The notes: generated by a model not told the origin, from the sequence alone. A stretch of 64,000 nucleotides of DNA from Umezawaea tangerina (GCF_003002815.1 NZ_PVTF01000023.1:1-64000); one strand, 5' to 3'. Positions 26,423 through 37,992 are shown, numbered from the stretch's first letter. Translations and numbers: made by a program.

Positions 26423-26559
26423 GGGAAGCCCGGCCCCCGGTGCGCGATTGTCTCAATGCTTCACCCTTGTTTGTCAAGACGATAAAGCCATCTTGACAAA
26501 CAAGGGTGAAGCAGGAGGGCGCTGTTTATCGGGGGCGGGAGGGGATCTGGCTTCGCCAG
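26423..26559 (+). repeat. Structured repeat family A, copy 2
   Basis: The 137-bp partner of the unit at 19136. It starts 17 bp after the secA2 stop. Stem 26458-26479 pairs perfectly with 26491-26512 around loop cgataaagcca. Positions that are C-G in copy 1 (third, fourth and tenth pairs of the stem) are T-A here on both arms, so base pairing is preserved. The flanks GCGCGATTGTCTCAATG and the segment 26513-26559 are nearly unchanged. Confidence 0.85.
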
Positions 26560-26800
26560 CATCAGGCTGCGCCTGACAGGGCATCCTCGGCTTCGCCGTC
26601 GGACAGGGCATCCTTGCTGCGCTGCGGACAAGGCCCCAGGCGCTCCGCGCCGGATGCGCGTTGGCGGGCTGCGCCCCGTCGGGGTGGTCCTCGCTGCGCG
26701 TGGACACGGCATCGGTTGGCGCCGACGGGCCCTAGGCGCTTCGCGCCGGATGCGAGTGGCGGTGCGCCCGGCGGGTCATCCTCGCTGCGCGTCGGACCGA
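26560..26800. repeat. Array of short GC-TNC-GC palindromes (array 2)
   Basis: Tandem short hairpins like those at 19273: CAGGCTGCGCCTG, CGGCTTCGCCGTCGG, TTGCTGCGCTGCGG, GCGCTCCGCGC, GGGCTGCGCCCC, CTCGCTGCGCGTGG, GGCGCTTCGCGCC and CTCGCTGCGCGTCGG, again joined by GGCATC and GGACA spacers. Weaker copies run on to about 26865. The 548-bp gap 26407-26954 holds only repeat A, this array and a terminator. Confidence 0.78.
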
Positions 26801-26910
26801 GCGGGCGGGTGTGTTGTTCTGTGGTCTTCGCTGTGCGTTGGACCGAAGGCTTGGGGGTGGCGACCCCGGCGGGGGTTGCCCGCCGGGTGTCGTGCTGTTG
26901 TTCGGCACGG

Positions 26911-26946
26911 CCGATGCCCCGGACCGGTTGGTTGCCGGGGCATCGG
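26911..26946 (-). terminator. Terminator of the 93-aa hypothetical gene
   Basis: A 12-bp perfect stem CCGATGCCCCGG/CCGGGGCATCGG with a 12-nt loop, 8 bp past the stop codon at 26955. Its position supports the reality of the short upstream gene. Confidence 0.75.
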
Positions 26947-26954
26947 TGTGCTTA

Positions 26955-27236
26955 CTACTGGGTCCGGACAGCGAGGACGACCCTGTGGTCGTCCGCGGGC
27001 TCGGCCTGTCGGGGCATCATGGACTTCGAGGTCACCGTGAGGTGCGACTCGGTGAGTGCGCGGATCTCCGCCAAGAGCGCCAAGTGCTCCTGGGAGGGGG
27101 GTGGACCCACGAAGTTGGAGTGGTCGTGGGCCGTCCGTTCAGCACGCCGGGCCAGGTGCTGAATCCGCCGAATGAGTACCAGGTCTTCGTCCGAGACCTG
27201 CGAGCGCCGTTGCTCCATCACCACAGCAGCGTTCAC
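26955..27236 (-). CDS. Hypothetical protein, 93 aa
   Basis: No family recognised. The product is hydrophilic and mostly helical by eye (SDEDLVLIRRIQHLARRAERTAHDH, EHLALLAEIRALTESHL split), with no signal peptide or membrane segment. The start could be GTG 27236 or ATG 27218; neither has a good ribosome site. A perfect terminator right after the stop argues that it is a real gene. It lies 48 bp downstream of the Rieske oxygenase stop in the same direction, so it may be the last gene of the betaine operon. Confidence 0.55.
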   Translation of the reverse strand: MNAAVVMEQRRSQVSDEDLVLIRRIQHLARRAERTAHDHSNFVGPPPSQEHLALLAEIRALTESHLTVTSKSMMPRQAEPADDHRVVLAVRTQ

Positions 27237-27284
27237 CCCCGGCGGTGGGATGGTCCATCCCCTAGAGGAGCGAACCTCGGACCG

Positions 27285-28403
27285 TCACATCAGTACCCGT
27301 TCGACCCACGCGTGGAACTGCCCGATGTGGTGTTCCGACGGTACGAGCACACCTCCGTTGGCATACGCGCGTGACGACATACCCGGTTGGCAGCGTTCGC
27401 AGGCGTCGAAGTCCTGTTCGTTCACCCGGTGGAACAACTCGACCGACCGCGAGACGTCACGCCCCCCGGACACGACCTGTTCGGCGTACAGCCAATCGCA
27501 CTCCACGATCGTGAGATCCGGCGCCATCGGGTACATGCGGTGGATGATCACGTGATCGGGGACGAGGTTGATGAAGACCTGCGGGCGGATGGTGATGGCG
27601 TAGTAGCGGCGGTCCTGGTCGTCGCTGACGCCGTCCAGCTTCTCGAAGCCCTCACTGCCGTCCACGGTGAAACCGCTGATCCCCGAGCCGAACTCGGCGC
27701 CATGTCCGACGTAGTACTGAGCCGCGTACCCATCGGCGAACTCGGGCAGCACCTCGGTCAGTTCGGGGTGGATCGTCGCGCAGTGGTAGCACTCCATGAA
27801 GTTCTCGATGATGAGCTTCCAATTCGCCTTCACCTCGTACCTGATCCGCCTGCCGACCCTCAGTTCGTCGATCTCGTACCCGTCGATGGCGTCCAGAGCG
27901 CCGAGACGTTCGGTCACGGCGCTCTGGACGGTGTCGGCGAAGGAGGCTGGCTCCTCCGCCAGGCTGATCCACGCGTAGCCGAGCCACTCGCGCAGGTGCA
28001 CCCCGGTCAGGCCGTACTCGACGCGGTCGACGTCCGGCATGGAGGTGAGGTTGGGCGCGGCGATCAGCTTGCCGTCCAGACCGTAGGTCCAGGCGTGGTA
28101 GGGGCACTGGAAGGCGCGCTTCACCGAGCCGGTCTCGGTGGTGCACAGCCGGGCGCCGCGGTGGCGGCAGACGTTGAGGAACGCGCGCAGCCCGCCGTCG
28201 CGCCCACGGGAGATCAGCACGCTCTCGCGGCCGATCGTGACGGTGCGGAAGTCGCCGGGGTTCGGCAGGTCGGAGCCGCGCACCGCGCAGAACCACATCT
28301 GCTCGAAGATCTTCTCCTGCTCGGCGGCGAACACCCCGGGGTCGGTGTAGAACCTCCCGCCGAGGGTGCGGATCAGGCTGCTCGGCTGCTCGGTCGCGGT
28401 CAT
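27285..28403 (-). CDS. gbcA: Rieske non-heme iron oxygenase, glycine betaine demethylase-like
   Basis: A 372-aa aromatic-ring-hydroxylase-type alpha subunit. The Rieske [2Fe-2S] motif is [21 protein letters not shown] (CxH...CxxH, about 75-100) and the mononuclear iron site is in [16 protein letters not shown]. Together with sarcosine and dimethylglycine oxidases this points to GbcA-type glycine betaine monooxygenase, forming dimethylglycine and formaldehyde. Its ATG overlaps the sarcosine oxidase stop (ATGA), so translation is coupled. Electrons probably come from the Rieske ferredoxin and reductase encoded at 33077-34521 instead of a GbcB-type reductase. Confidence 0.88.
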   Translation of the reverse strand: MTATEQPSSLIRTLGGRFYTDPGVFAAEQEKIFEQMWFCAVRGSDLPNPGDFRTVTIGRESVLISRGRDGGLRAFLNVCRHRGARLCTTETGSVKRAFQCPYHAWTYGLDGKLIAAPNLTSMPDVDRVEYGLTGVHLREWLGYAWISLAEEPASFADTVQSAVTERLGALDAIDGYEIDELRVGRRIRYEVKANWKLIIENFMECYHCATIHPELTEVLPEFADGYAAQYYVGHGAEFGSGISGFTVDGSEGFEKLDGVSDDQDRRYYAITIRPQVFINLVPDHVIIHRMYPMAPDLTIVECDWLYAEQVVSGGRDVSRSVELFHRVNEQDFDACERCQPGMSSRAYANGGVLVPSEHHIGQFHAWVERVLM

Positions 28404-29563
28404 CTGGTGGCCACCCTCTCCTCGGAACCGGCCAGCCGCGCCGGGTCGAACAACGCGATGGGGTGCCGGGTGGCGCCGTCGGCCACCAGGTCGGCCAGGA
28501 TCTCGCCGACCACCGGCACGAACTTGAAGCCGTGCCCGGAGAAGCCGCACGCGACGACCACGGCCTCGTGGTCGGGGTGGCGGGCGATGACGAAGTGCTC
28601 GTCGGCGGTGTTGGTGTACATGCAGGTCGCCGCGCGCAGGAAGTCACCGGGCAGGGTGGGCATGGCGGCGCCGACGAAGTCGGCCATCGCGGCCACCTCG
28701 TGGGGGTGCACGGTGCGGTCGATCGTCTCGGGGGTGCAGGTGAGGCCACCGCGGAAGAACGCGACCTTCACACCGCCGTCGAGCCCGTTGTGCGCGGGGA
28801 AGCCATAGAACTGGCGGCCCTCCGGGTTCTCCCAGATGTAGACGGGGTGCCGGTCGGACAGGAACGGGGTCGCGCCCCCCGCCGGTTCGAACCAGTACTG
28901 GACCTGCCGCTCGACGGTGAAAGGGATGCCGAGGTCGGCGAGCAGGCCGGGTGCCCAGGCACCGGGGCAGATCACCAGCTGGTCGGCGCGGTAGGTGCCC
29001 TGGGCGGTGGTGACCTCGACGCCGCCGTCGGCGGTCCAGGACAGGACCTCCTCCTCGAAGCGCAGCTCGGCACCGGCCCTGGCCGCCAGGTCGAGGTGCG
29101 CGCCGACGCTGGCCTCCGGGACCACCAGGCCGGCGCCCGCCTCGTAGAGGGCGATGTCCTCTTCGGACGGTCGCATGGTCGGGAAGCGGTGGCGGATCTC
29201 CCGCGCGTCCAGCAGCTCGTGCGGCAGGTCCCACTCCTGCGCGGACAGCAGGCTGCCCGCCACGGTCCGGGACTCCGGCCTGCCGACCATGACGCCGCCC
29301 ACCCGGTGGAAGATCCGCCGTCCGGAGTCGGCCTCGATCTGGTCCCACATCTCGTGCGCGCGCAGCAGCAGCGGCACGTAGTCGGGGTCCTCGAAGTAGG
29401 CCTGCCGGGTGATCCGGGAACCACCGTGGCTGGACCCCTGCGTGTGCACGGGCTTGAACTTCTCCAGCCCCAGCACGCGCTGCCCGCGTTCGGCCAGCCG
29501 GTACGCCGCGGCGCTGCCCATCCCGCCGAGGCCGATCACGATGACGTCATGGGTGTTGGGCAC
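28400..29563 (-). CDS. Monomeric sarcosine oxidase-like FAD oxidoreductase
   Basis: A 387-aa DAO-family flavoenzyme: N-terminal [37 protein letters not shown] characteristic of MSOX/SolA, and C-terminal [17 protein letters not shown] and [12 protein letters not shown], including the Cys (CMYT) that binds FAD covalently in MSOX. It would oxidise sarcosine to glycine with formaldehyde and H2O2. It lies 4 bp behind dimethylglycine oxidase and overlaps the Rieske oxygenase start. Confidence 0.92.
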   Translation of the reverse strand: MPNTHDVIVIGLGGMGSAAAYRLAERGQRVLGLEKFKPVHTQGSSHGGSRITRQAYFEDPDYVPLLLRAHEMWDQIEADSGRRIFHRVGGVMVGRPESRTVAGSLLSAQEWDLPHELLDAREIRHRFPTMRPSEEDIALYEAGAGLVVPEASVGAHLDLAARAGAELRFEEEVLSWTADGGVEVTTAQGTYRADQLVICPGAWAPGLLADLGIPFTVERQVQYWFEPAGGATPFLSDRHPVYIWENPEGRQFYGFPAHNGLDGGVKVAFFRGGLTCTPETIDRTVHPHEVAAMADFVGAAMPTLPGDFLRAATCMYTNTADEHFVIARHPDHEAVVVACGFSGHGFKFVPVVGEILADLVADGATRHPIALFDPARLAGSEERVATR

Positions 29564-29567
29564 GGCG

Positions 29568-32024
<2,457 letters not shown>

Positions 32025-32122
32025 TCAGCGCTCCCCGATGTCAATCCCTCCATCCGAGTAGTAGCACGCCGGAAACGCGGCGTTCGGCCGCTACTCGCAG
32101 GTAATGGGACAGAACGACAACA

Positions 32123-32149
32123 ACCCCGTCCCACCAGGTGAAACGGGGT
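32123..32149 (-). terminator. Terminator downstream of the IclR gene
   Basis: Stem ACCCCGT/ACGGGGT with a 13-nt loop, 15 bp beyond the IclR stop on the minus strand. It would also insulate the dmg operon promoter. Confidence 0.6.
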
Positions 32150-32164
32150 CCAAGATCGTCGGGG

Positions 32165-32947
32165 CTAGTCGGCGAAGTAGCCCAGCTGCGCGGACAGCTC
32201 GGAGGCCGCCTCGGTCATCGGGGGCACGATCTGGCGCACCCGCTGCCGGGACAGCCGGTAGGAGGGCCCGGACGCGCTCATGGCGGCGATCACCTCGCCG
32301 CGCTGCCCCCGGATCGGCACGGCGACCGCGTGCAGGCCGAGCTCCAGCTCCTCGTAGCAGGCCGCGTACCCCTCGACGGCGATGCGGTCCAGCTCCACCG
32401 ACAGCTCGTCCGGCTCGACGACCGTGCGCGGCGTGTACCGGTCCAGCGGCAGGCCCAGCAACCGCTTGCGCTCCTCCGGGACCATGAACGCGAACAGCAC
32501 CTTGCCGCTCGAGGTCGCGTGCAGCGGCGTGCGCTGCCCGATCCAGTTCTGCGCGCTGATCGCCGCCGACCCCCTGGCCTGCGTGATGTTGATGGCGACC
32601 CCCTGGTCGGCCACCGCGATGTTCACCGTCTCGCCAAACTCGTCGGCCAACGACTGGCACGTCGGCTGCCCCAGCTTGGCCAGGTCCATGCGGCCGGTCG
32701 CCGCACCGGCCAGCCGGACGACCCCGAAGCCGATCGCGTACTTGCCCCGGTCGCCCAGCTGCTCCACGAGCCCGCGGGACTCCAGCACGCTCACCAGCCT
32801 GGACGCGGTGGACTTGTGCACACCCAGCTCACCAGCGATTTCGGTGATGCCCGCCTCGCCGTGCGCCAGCATCTCCAGCACGCTGATGGCGCGGTCCACG
32901 GACTGGACCTGCGCCACCGTTCCCCGATCTGCGTCCGAGTTGCTCAT
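32165..32947 (-). CDS. IclR family regulator of choline/betaine catabolism
   Basis: A 260-aa IclR protein: winged helix ITEIAGELGVHKSTASRLVSVLESRGLV and the effector domain with RGSAAISAQNWIGQRTPLHATSSGKVLFAF, plus AVPIRGQRGEVIAAMSASGPS. It sits between the minus dmg-sox-gbcA operon and the plus ferredoxin-reductase-BADH-choline oxidase genes, so it most likely controls both. The hexamer CGCAAC/GTTGCG occurs at its own start and in both flanking promoters and is a candidate binding element. Confidence 0.9.
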   Translation of the reverse strand: MSNSDADRGTVAQVQSVDRAISVLEMLAHGEAGITEIAGELGVHKSTASRLVSVLESRGLVEQLGDRGKYAIGFGVVRLAGAATGRMDLAKLGQPTCQSLADEFGETVNIAVADQGVAINITQARGSAAISAQNWIGQRTPLHATSSGKVLFAFMVPEERKRLLGLPLDRYTPRTVVEPDELSVELDRIAVEGYAACYEELELGLHAVAVPIRGQRGEVIAAMSASGPSYRLSRQRVRQIVPPMTEAASELSAQLGYFAD

Positions 32948-33029
32948 GGCGCAACAGTAACCACCGGGTAAACCACGTCTGCTCCAACCAGGCGAACCCC
33001 TTGACGGCGGCCCCCGCCAGCCTCACATT

Positions 33030-33065
33030 GTTGCGTTATCCAGGTCGTGTTCTGCATCGCGCAAC
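33030..33065. promoter_or_regulatory. Candidate IclR operator GTTGCG-N24-CGCAAC
   Basis: GTTGCG (33030-33035) and CGCAAC (33060-33065) form an inverted pair just upstream of the Rieske ferredoxin ATG. Further copies are CGCAAC at 32951-32956, next to the IclR start, and GTTGCG at 31980-31985, before dimethylglycine oxidase. The recurrence in each promoter of the island suggests a shared regulator. Confidence 0.45.
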
Positions 33066-33076
33066 GGAGGCGCCCC

Positions 33077-33391
33077 ATGATCCGCGTCTGCACCGTCCTC
33101 GACCTCCCCCCTGGCGAGGCGGTCCGCGTCGTGGCGCACGTGCCCATCGCGGTGTTCAACGCCGACGGCGAGCTGTACGCGGTCGACGACACCTGCACCC
33201 ACCAGGACGCCTCGCTCGCCGACGGCTGGCTGGAGGGCTGCTGGGTCGAGTGCCCGTTGCACGCGTCGTCGTTCGACCTGCGGACCGGGCTGCCCAACGG
33301 GCTGCCCGCCAAGAGACCCGTCCGCACCTACCCGGTCGTCGTGCGCGACGACGTGGTCTACGTGGACACCGCCGTGCAGGACGTGGCGTGA
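33077..33391 (+). CDS. Rieske-type [2Fe-2S] ferredoxin
   Basis: A 104-aa single-domain Rieske ferredoxin with CTHQDASL and CPLHASSFD cluster ligands (CxH and CxxH). It would carry electrons from the adjacent reductase to the Rieske oxygenase encoded at 27285. ATG 33077 has GGAGG 7 nt upstream. Its TGA overlaps the reductase GTG as GTGA. Confidence 0.93.
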   Translation: MIRVCTVLDLPPGEAVRVVAHVPIAVFNADGELYAVDDTCTHQDASLADGWLEGCWVECPLHASSFDLRTGLPNGLPAKRPVRTYPVVVRDDVVYVDTAVQDVA

Positions 33392-34521
33392 GGACCATCG
33401 CGGTCATCGGCGCCTCGCTCGCCGGACTGCGCTCCGCGGAGGCGTTGCGCGCACAGGGTTTCGACGGCAGGTTGGTCGTGGTCGGCGACGAGCCCCACGA
33501 GCCCTACGACCGGCCCCCGCTCTCGAAGGGCTTCCTGCTCGGCACCACCGACCGCGAGTCGCTCGCGCTGGCCGACGCCGACGGGCTCGCCGCGCTGGAC
33601 GCGGAGTGGCGGCTGGGCGTGCGGGCCGAACGGCTCGACACGAGCACCCGCGAGGTCCACCTGTCCGACGGCGCGACCGTGGTCGCGGACGGCGTGGTGA
33701 TCGCGACCGGCGGCGCGCCGCGGACGCTGCCCGGCACCCGCGCGCTGCGCACGCTGGACGACGCGGTGGAGCTGCGGGCCGCGCTCACCGGTGGGGCGGA
33801 ACGGCTCGTGGTGGTCGGCGCGGGCTTCATCGGCGCCGAGGTCGCCTCGACCGCGCGCCTGCTCGGCCTGGACGTGACGGTGGTGGAGGTGCTGCCGATC
33901 CCGCTCGGCCGGATCCTCGGACCCGAGATCGGCGCGGTGTGCGGCGAGCTGCACCTCGACCACGGCGTGCGGCTGCGCTGCGGTGTGGGCGTGGAGGAGG
34001 TGTCCACCTCCGGGGTCGTGCTCACCGACGGCGAGGTGCTGCCCGCGGACGTGGTCGTCGCGGGTGTCGGCGCGCGGCCGGAGACGGACTGGCTGGCGGG
34101 CTCGGACGTGGCCGTCGGCAACGGCGTGCTGTGCGACCAGGGCGGTGTGACCAACGTCCCCGGCGTGGTCGCCGTCGGCGACGTCGCCCGGTGGAGCGGG
34201 CAGCGGCACGAGCACTGGACCAGCGCCGCCGAACAAGCGGCCGTCGCGGTGCGCAACCTGCTCGCGGGGGCCACCGTGGACACCCACGACAAGCCCGGCT
34301 ACTTCTGGTCCGACCAGTACGGGGTGCGGATCCAGTTCATCGGCGAGACGCACCTCTACGACGAGATCCGCTACGTCGACGGGTCGGCCCAGGACCGCAA
34401 GTTCGCCGCCGTGTACCTGCGCGAGGACGTGGTCGTCGGCGTGGTGTCGATGAACGACGCGCGCCACTTCACCCGGCTGCGCAGGCAGCTCGGCACCGCC
34501 GCACTGTCCACACCGAACTGA
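33388..34521 (+). CDS. NAD(P)H:ferredoxin reductase (BphA4-type)
   Basis: A 377-aa FAD pyridine-nucleotide disulfide-fold reductase: AVIGASLAGLRSAEALR for FAD, PYDRPPLSKGFLLG, VVVGAGFIGAEVASTA for NAD(P)H, and VVAVGDVARW; the C-terminal domain has YFWSDQYGVRIQF typical of oxygenase-coupled ferredoxin reductases. GTG overlaps the ferredoxin stop. With the ferredoxin and the Rieske oxygenase it completes a three-component oxygenase. Confidence 0.93.
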   Translation: MRTIAVIGASLAGLRSAEALRAQGFDGRLVVVGDEPHEPYDRPPLSKGFLLGTTDRESLALADADGLAALDAEWRLGVRAERLDTSTREVHLSDGATVVADGVVIATGGAPRTLPGTRALRTLDDAVELRAALTGGAERLVVVGAGFIGAEVASTARLLGLDVTVVEVLPIPLGRILGPEIGAVCGELHLDHGVRLRCGVGVEEVSTSGVVLTDGEVLPADVVVAGVGARPETDWLAGSDVAVGNGVLCDQGGVTNVPGVVAVGDVARWSGQRHEHWTSAAEQAAVAVRNLLAGATVDTHDKPGYFWSDQYGVRIQFIGETHLYDEIRYVDGSAQDRKFAAVYLREDVVVGVVSMNDARHFTRLRRQLGTAALSTPN

Positions 34522-34594
34522 CCCGGCTTGACAGGGCCCGCCCCCGGCGGGAACGGTGCTACGACCAGTCCAGGTCTTGAGGAGGCGGGCACCC

Positions 34595-36076
34595 GTGTCG
34601 AAGCTGTACGTCGACGGCCGGTGGGGCGGAGCGAGTGGCGGCGCCGAGCGCGAGGTGATCAACCCGTTCGACCGGAGCGTGGTCGCCACCGTCGCCGAGG
34701 GCACCGCCGAGGACGCCGCGGCGGCCATCGCGGCGGCGCGGCGCGCGTTCGACGACGGCGCGTGGACCTCCACCAGCCCGGAGCACCGCGCGGCCGTGCT
34801 GAACCACGTGGCGGACCTGCTGGAGCGGGCGAAGGAGGACATCGCCCGCACCGAGACCCTCGACACCGGCAAGACGCTGGTGGAGAGCCGGATCGACGTG
34901 GACGACGTCGCCGCGGTGTTCCGCTACTACGGCAACCTCGCGGGCGCGCTGCACCCCCGCGTGGTGACCGGCGCTGGTCCGGACGTGATCAGCCGGATCG
35001 ACTACGCCCCGGTCGGCGTGTGCGCGATGATCGCGCCGTGGAACTACCCGCTGCTCCAGGTGGCGTGGAAGATCGCGCCCGCGTTGTTGGCGGGCAACAC
35101 GTTCGTCGTGAAGCCCAGCGAGATCACCCCGTTGTCGACGATCAAGCTGTTCGAGCTGTTCGCCGAGGCCGGTGTGCCCGCGGGTGTCGCGAACCTGGTG
35201 CTGGGCACCGGTCCCGAGGTGGGCTCGGTGCTGGTCGAGAGCCCGGACGTGGACCTGGTGTCGTTCACCGGGAGCCTCAAGGTGGGGCAGTACGTCATGC
35301 GGGCGGCGGCCGACACCGTGAAGAAGGTCGCGCTGGAGCTGGGCGGCAAGAACCCGAACATCGTGTTCGCCGACGCCGACCTGGACATCGCGGTCGACTA
35401 CGCGCTCACCGCCGCGTTCTTCCACGCGGGCCAGGTGTGCTCGTCGGGCACGCGGCTGATCGTGCAGGACTCCGTGTACGACGACTTCGTCGCCGAGGTG
35501 GCCCGACGGGCGGACCTCGTGAGGCTGGGCAACGGTTTCTCGCCCGACTCGGAGAGCGGGCCGCTGGTGTCGGCCGAGCACCGGGCGAAGGTCGAGGAGT
35601 ACGTGCGGATCGGACAGGCCGAGGGCGCCCGGCTGCTGGCGGGCGGGAAGCGGCCGACCGAGCCGGAGCTGCAGGACGGGTTCTTCTTCCGCCCCACCGT
35701 GTTCGCGGACTGCACGCGGGAGATGCGGCTGGTGCGCGAGGAGACGTTCGGGCCGATCATCACCGCCGAGCGGTTCGGCGACCAGCGGGAGGCCGTGCTG
35801 CTGGGCAACGACACCGAGTACGGGCTCGCCGGCGGCGTGTGGTCGCAGGACCTGGAGAAGGCGCAGTGGGTCGCCAGGCGCCTGCGCCACGGCACCGTGT
35901 GGATCAACGACTTCGGCCCGTACCTGCCGCAGGCCGAGTGGGGCGGGTTCAAGCGGTCCGGTCTCGGCCGCGAACTCGGGCCGTCCGGGCTGCACGAGTA
36001 CTGCGAGCCCAAGCACGTCTACCAGAACCTCAAGCCCACGGCCCAGAACTGGTTCGCGAGGAGCGCCGATGCCTGA
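34595..36076 (+). CDS. betB: Betaine aldehyde dehydrogenase
   Basis: A 493-aa NAD(P)+-dependent aldehyde dehydrogenase: APWNYPLLQVAWKIAPAL, the catalytic Glu in LELGGKNPNIVF, catalytic Cys in FHAGQVCSSGTRL, and EETFGPI. It would oxidise betaine aldehyde to glycine betaine. GTG 34595 follows GAGGAGG; it overlaps the choline oxidase gene by 8 bp. The assignment rests on family and on neighbouring choline and betaine genes. Confidence 0.92.
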   Translation: MSKLYVDGRWGGASGGAEREVINPFDRSVVATVAEGTAEDAAAAIAAARRAFDDGAWTSTSPEHRAAVLNHVADLLERAKEDIARTETLDTGKTLVESRIDVDDVAAVFRYYGNLAGALHPRVVTGAGPDVISRIDYAPVGVCAMIAPWNYPLLQVAWKIAPALLAGNTFVVKPSEITPLSTIKLFELFAEAGVPAGVANLVLGTGPEVGSVLVESPDVDLVSFTGSLKVGQYVMRAAADTVKKVALELGGKNPNIVFADADLDIAVDYALTAAFFHAGQVCSSGTRLIVQDSVYDDFVAEVARRADLVRLGNGFSPDSESGPLVSAEHRAKVEEYVRIGQAEGARLLAGGKRPTEPELQDGFFFRPTVFADCTREMRLVREETFGPIITAERFGDQREAVLLGNDTEYGLAGGVWSQDLEKAQWVARRLRHGTVWINDFGPYLPQAEWGGFKRSGLGRELGPSGLHEYCEPKHVYQNLKPTAQNWFARSADA

Positions 36077-37535
36077 GTACGACTACGTCGTCGTCGGCGG
36101 GGGCACCGCCGGATCGGTGCTCGCCTCAAGACTCAGCGAGGACCCCGACGTGACGGTGTGCGTCGTGGAGGGCGGCCCGAGCGACGTCGGCGACGAGCGC
36201 GTGCTGCAGCTGCGGAACTGGATCAACCTGCTCGGGTCCGAACTGGACTACGACTACCCGACCGTCGAGCAGCCGCGCGGCAACTCCCACATCCGGCACT
36301 CGCGGGCACGGGTGCTGGGCGGGTGCTCCTCGCACAACACGCTGATCAGCTTCGCGCCGTTCCCGCAGGACGTGGCGGACTGGGGGCCGGGCTGGGACTG
36401 GGAGACGTTCGGGCCGTACTACGACCGGCTGCTGAACAACATCATCCCGGTGGCGCCCGCGGACCGGAACCCGATCGCGCTGGACTTCATCGCCGCCGCG
36501 AAGGCCGCGCTGGGCGTTCCGGAGATCCAGGACTTCAACGCGAAGCCGTTCGCCGAGGGCACCGGGTTCTTCTCGGTCGCCTACCACCCCGAGAACGGCC
36601 ACCGCTCGTCCGCGTCCACGGCGTACCTGCACCCGGTCCTGTCCAGACCCAACCTGACCCTGATGCTGGAGACCTGGGTCAGCCGGGTGACCTTTGTGGA
36701 TGGTCGCGCCGTCGGCGTCGAGACGTCGGCCGGCCCCGTGACCGCGCGCCGCGAGGTGCTGCTGTGCGCGGGGGCCATCGACACGCCGAGGTTGTTGATG
36801 CTCTCGGGTGTCGGCCGCGGCTCGGACCTGGCGGCGTTGGGCATCGAGGTCGTGCACGACCTGCCCGGCGTCGGCGAGAACCTGCTGGACCACCCGGAGT
36901 CCGTCATCATCTGGGAGACCGACGGCCCGATCCCGCTGAACTCCGTCATGGACTCCGACGCGGGCCTGTTCGTCCGCCGCGACACCGCGGACCCCCGCCC
37001 GGACCTGATGTTCCACTTCTACCAGATCCCCTTCACCGCCAACACCGAACGCCTCGGCTTCCCGGTGGTGGAGCACGGCGTCTGCATGACCCCGAACATC
37101 CCGCGCCCGCACAGCGTCGGCCGGATGTGGCTCACCAGCGCGGACCCGACCGTGAAACCCGCACTGGACTTCGGCTACTTCACCAACCCCGACGGCTACG
37201 ACGAGCAGACCCTCGTCGACGGCTTCCGCATCGCCCGCGAGATCGCCTCCCACGAACCCCTGAAGTCCTGGCTGCTGCGCGAGATCGCCCCCGGCCCCAC
37301 CGTCACGACCGACGAGGCCCTCTCCGAGTACGGCCGCCGCGCCGCCCACACCGTCTACCACCCGGCCGGCACCTGCGCCATCGGCTCGGTGGTGGACCGG
37401 TCGCTGAAGGTCATCGGGTTGGAGGGGCTGCGCATCGCGGACGCCTCGGTCTTCCCCACCATGCCCACCGTGAACCCGATGGTGACGGTGCTGATGATCG
37501 GCGAACGGGCAGCGGACCTGATCCGCGGCACGTGA
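36069..37535 (+). CDS. Choline oxidase/dehydrogenase (GMC family)
   Basis: A 488-aa GMC flavoenzyme: VVVGGGTAGSVLASRLSED dinucleotide motif, HIRHSRARVLGGCSSHNT, and the C-terminal pair His431 (VYHPAGTCAIG) and Asn469 (TVNPMVTVLMIGE). GCSSHNT with His89 aligns with the covalent FAD-His region of Arthrobacter choline oxidase (GCSSHNS), and RHSRARVLGG resembles it more than BetA, so an oxygen-using choline oxidase is more likely than a membrane dehydrogenase. It is somewhat shorter than the Arthrobacter enzyme (about 546 aa). Ends before a strong terminator. Confidence 0.88.
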   Translation: MPEYDYVVVGGGTAGSVLASRLSEDPDVTVCVVEGGPSDVGDERVLQLRNWINLLGSELDYDYPTVEQPRGNSHIRHSRARVLGGCSSHNTLISFAPFPQDVADWGPGWDWETFGPYYDRLLNNIIPVAPADRNPIALDFIAAAKAALGVPEIQDFNAKPFAEGTGFFSVAYHPENGHRSSASTAYLHPVLSRPNLTLMLETWVSRVTFVDGRAVGVETSAGPVTARREVLLCAGAIDTPRLLMLSGVGRGSDLAALGIEVVHDLPGVGENLLDHPESVIIWETDGPIPLNSVMDSDAGLFVRRDTADPRPDLMFHFYQIPFTANTERLGFPVVEHGVCMTPNIPRPHSVGRMWLTSADPTVKPALDFGYFTNPDGYDEQTLVDGFRIAREIASHEPLKSWLLREIAPGPTVTTDEALSEYGRRAAHTVYHPAGTCAIGSVVDRSLKVIGLEGLRIADASVFPTMPTVNPMVTVLMIGERAADLIRGT

Positions 37536-37541
37536 CCAGGT

Positions 37542-37569
37542 GTGGAGCTTCCCGGCGGGGAAGCTCCAC
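37542..37569. terminator. Bidirectional terminator
   Basis: A perfect 12-bp stem GTGGAGCTTCCC with its complement and loop GGCG lies between the choline oxidase (+) stop and the stop of the convergent small membrane protein (-). Confidence 0.85.
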
Positions 37570-37576
37570 TCATCGC

Positions 37577-37801
37577 TCAGTCGAGGATGCGGTCGTGCCG
37601 GATCCTGTGCGTGTGCATGTCCTCGTGCCACTTGGACAACGCCAGGTCGACCGACGACTGCAAGGTGCTCATCCGCGCCTCCATCAGGTGCATGGAAGGC
37701 GCCACGTGCGCCGTCATCTCCTGCCTGACGTACCGGACACAAGCCACCGCACCGATGAGCACACCCAACAACGCGCCGATGAGGAAGATCAGAACCGTCA
37801 T
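37577..37801 (-). CDS. Small single-pass membrane protein
   Basis: A 74-aa protein beginning MTVLIFLIGALLGVLIGAVACV, one N-terminal transmembrane helix, followed by a polar helical tail (about 25-74) rich in Met, His and Arg (HEDMHTHRIRHDRILD). ATG 37801 is the likely start. No family recognised. It is divergent from the XRE gene and the shared promoter region is AT-rich for this genome, so the two may be co-regulated. Confidence 0.6.
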   Translation of the reverse strand: MTVLIFLIGALLGVLIGAVACVRYVRQEMTAHVAPSMHLMEARMSTLQSSVDLALSKWHEDMHTHRIRHDRILD

Positions 37802-37832
37802 CGCGACCACCCGCCCACTTCCGATCAAGCTA

Positions 37833-37849
37833 TCCGCAATTTTTGCGGA
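37833..37849. promoter_or_regulatory. Palindrome TCCGCAA-TTT-TTGCGGA in the XRE promoter region
   Basis: A perfect 7-bp inverted repeat with a 3-nt spacer lies between the divergent small membrane protein and XRE genes, 32 bp from the former. It is a candidate autoregulatory operator. It could instead be a short hairpin with T-run, but no gene ends here. Confidence 0.5.
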
Positions 37850-37992
37850 CTTGATTTCTGGCCGTGCAGCCTGAATTATGCGCTCTTTGTGCGGCCGGTC
37901 AAGCCAGCCTCGTAAGCCATACTTGACGCTTGTACAGCCAAACTTCACTCAAGGGGTCGGCCGCTTCGAGTCGATTCCAGCTCAGACAGCGG

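Noticed and set aside
36069-37535. BetA-type membrane choline dehydrogenase
   Set aside because: The GCSSHNT block and flanking RHSRARVLGG resemble soluble choline oxidase more than BetA. The final electron acceptor still needs an assay, so the name is left open.
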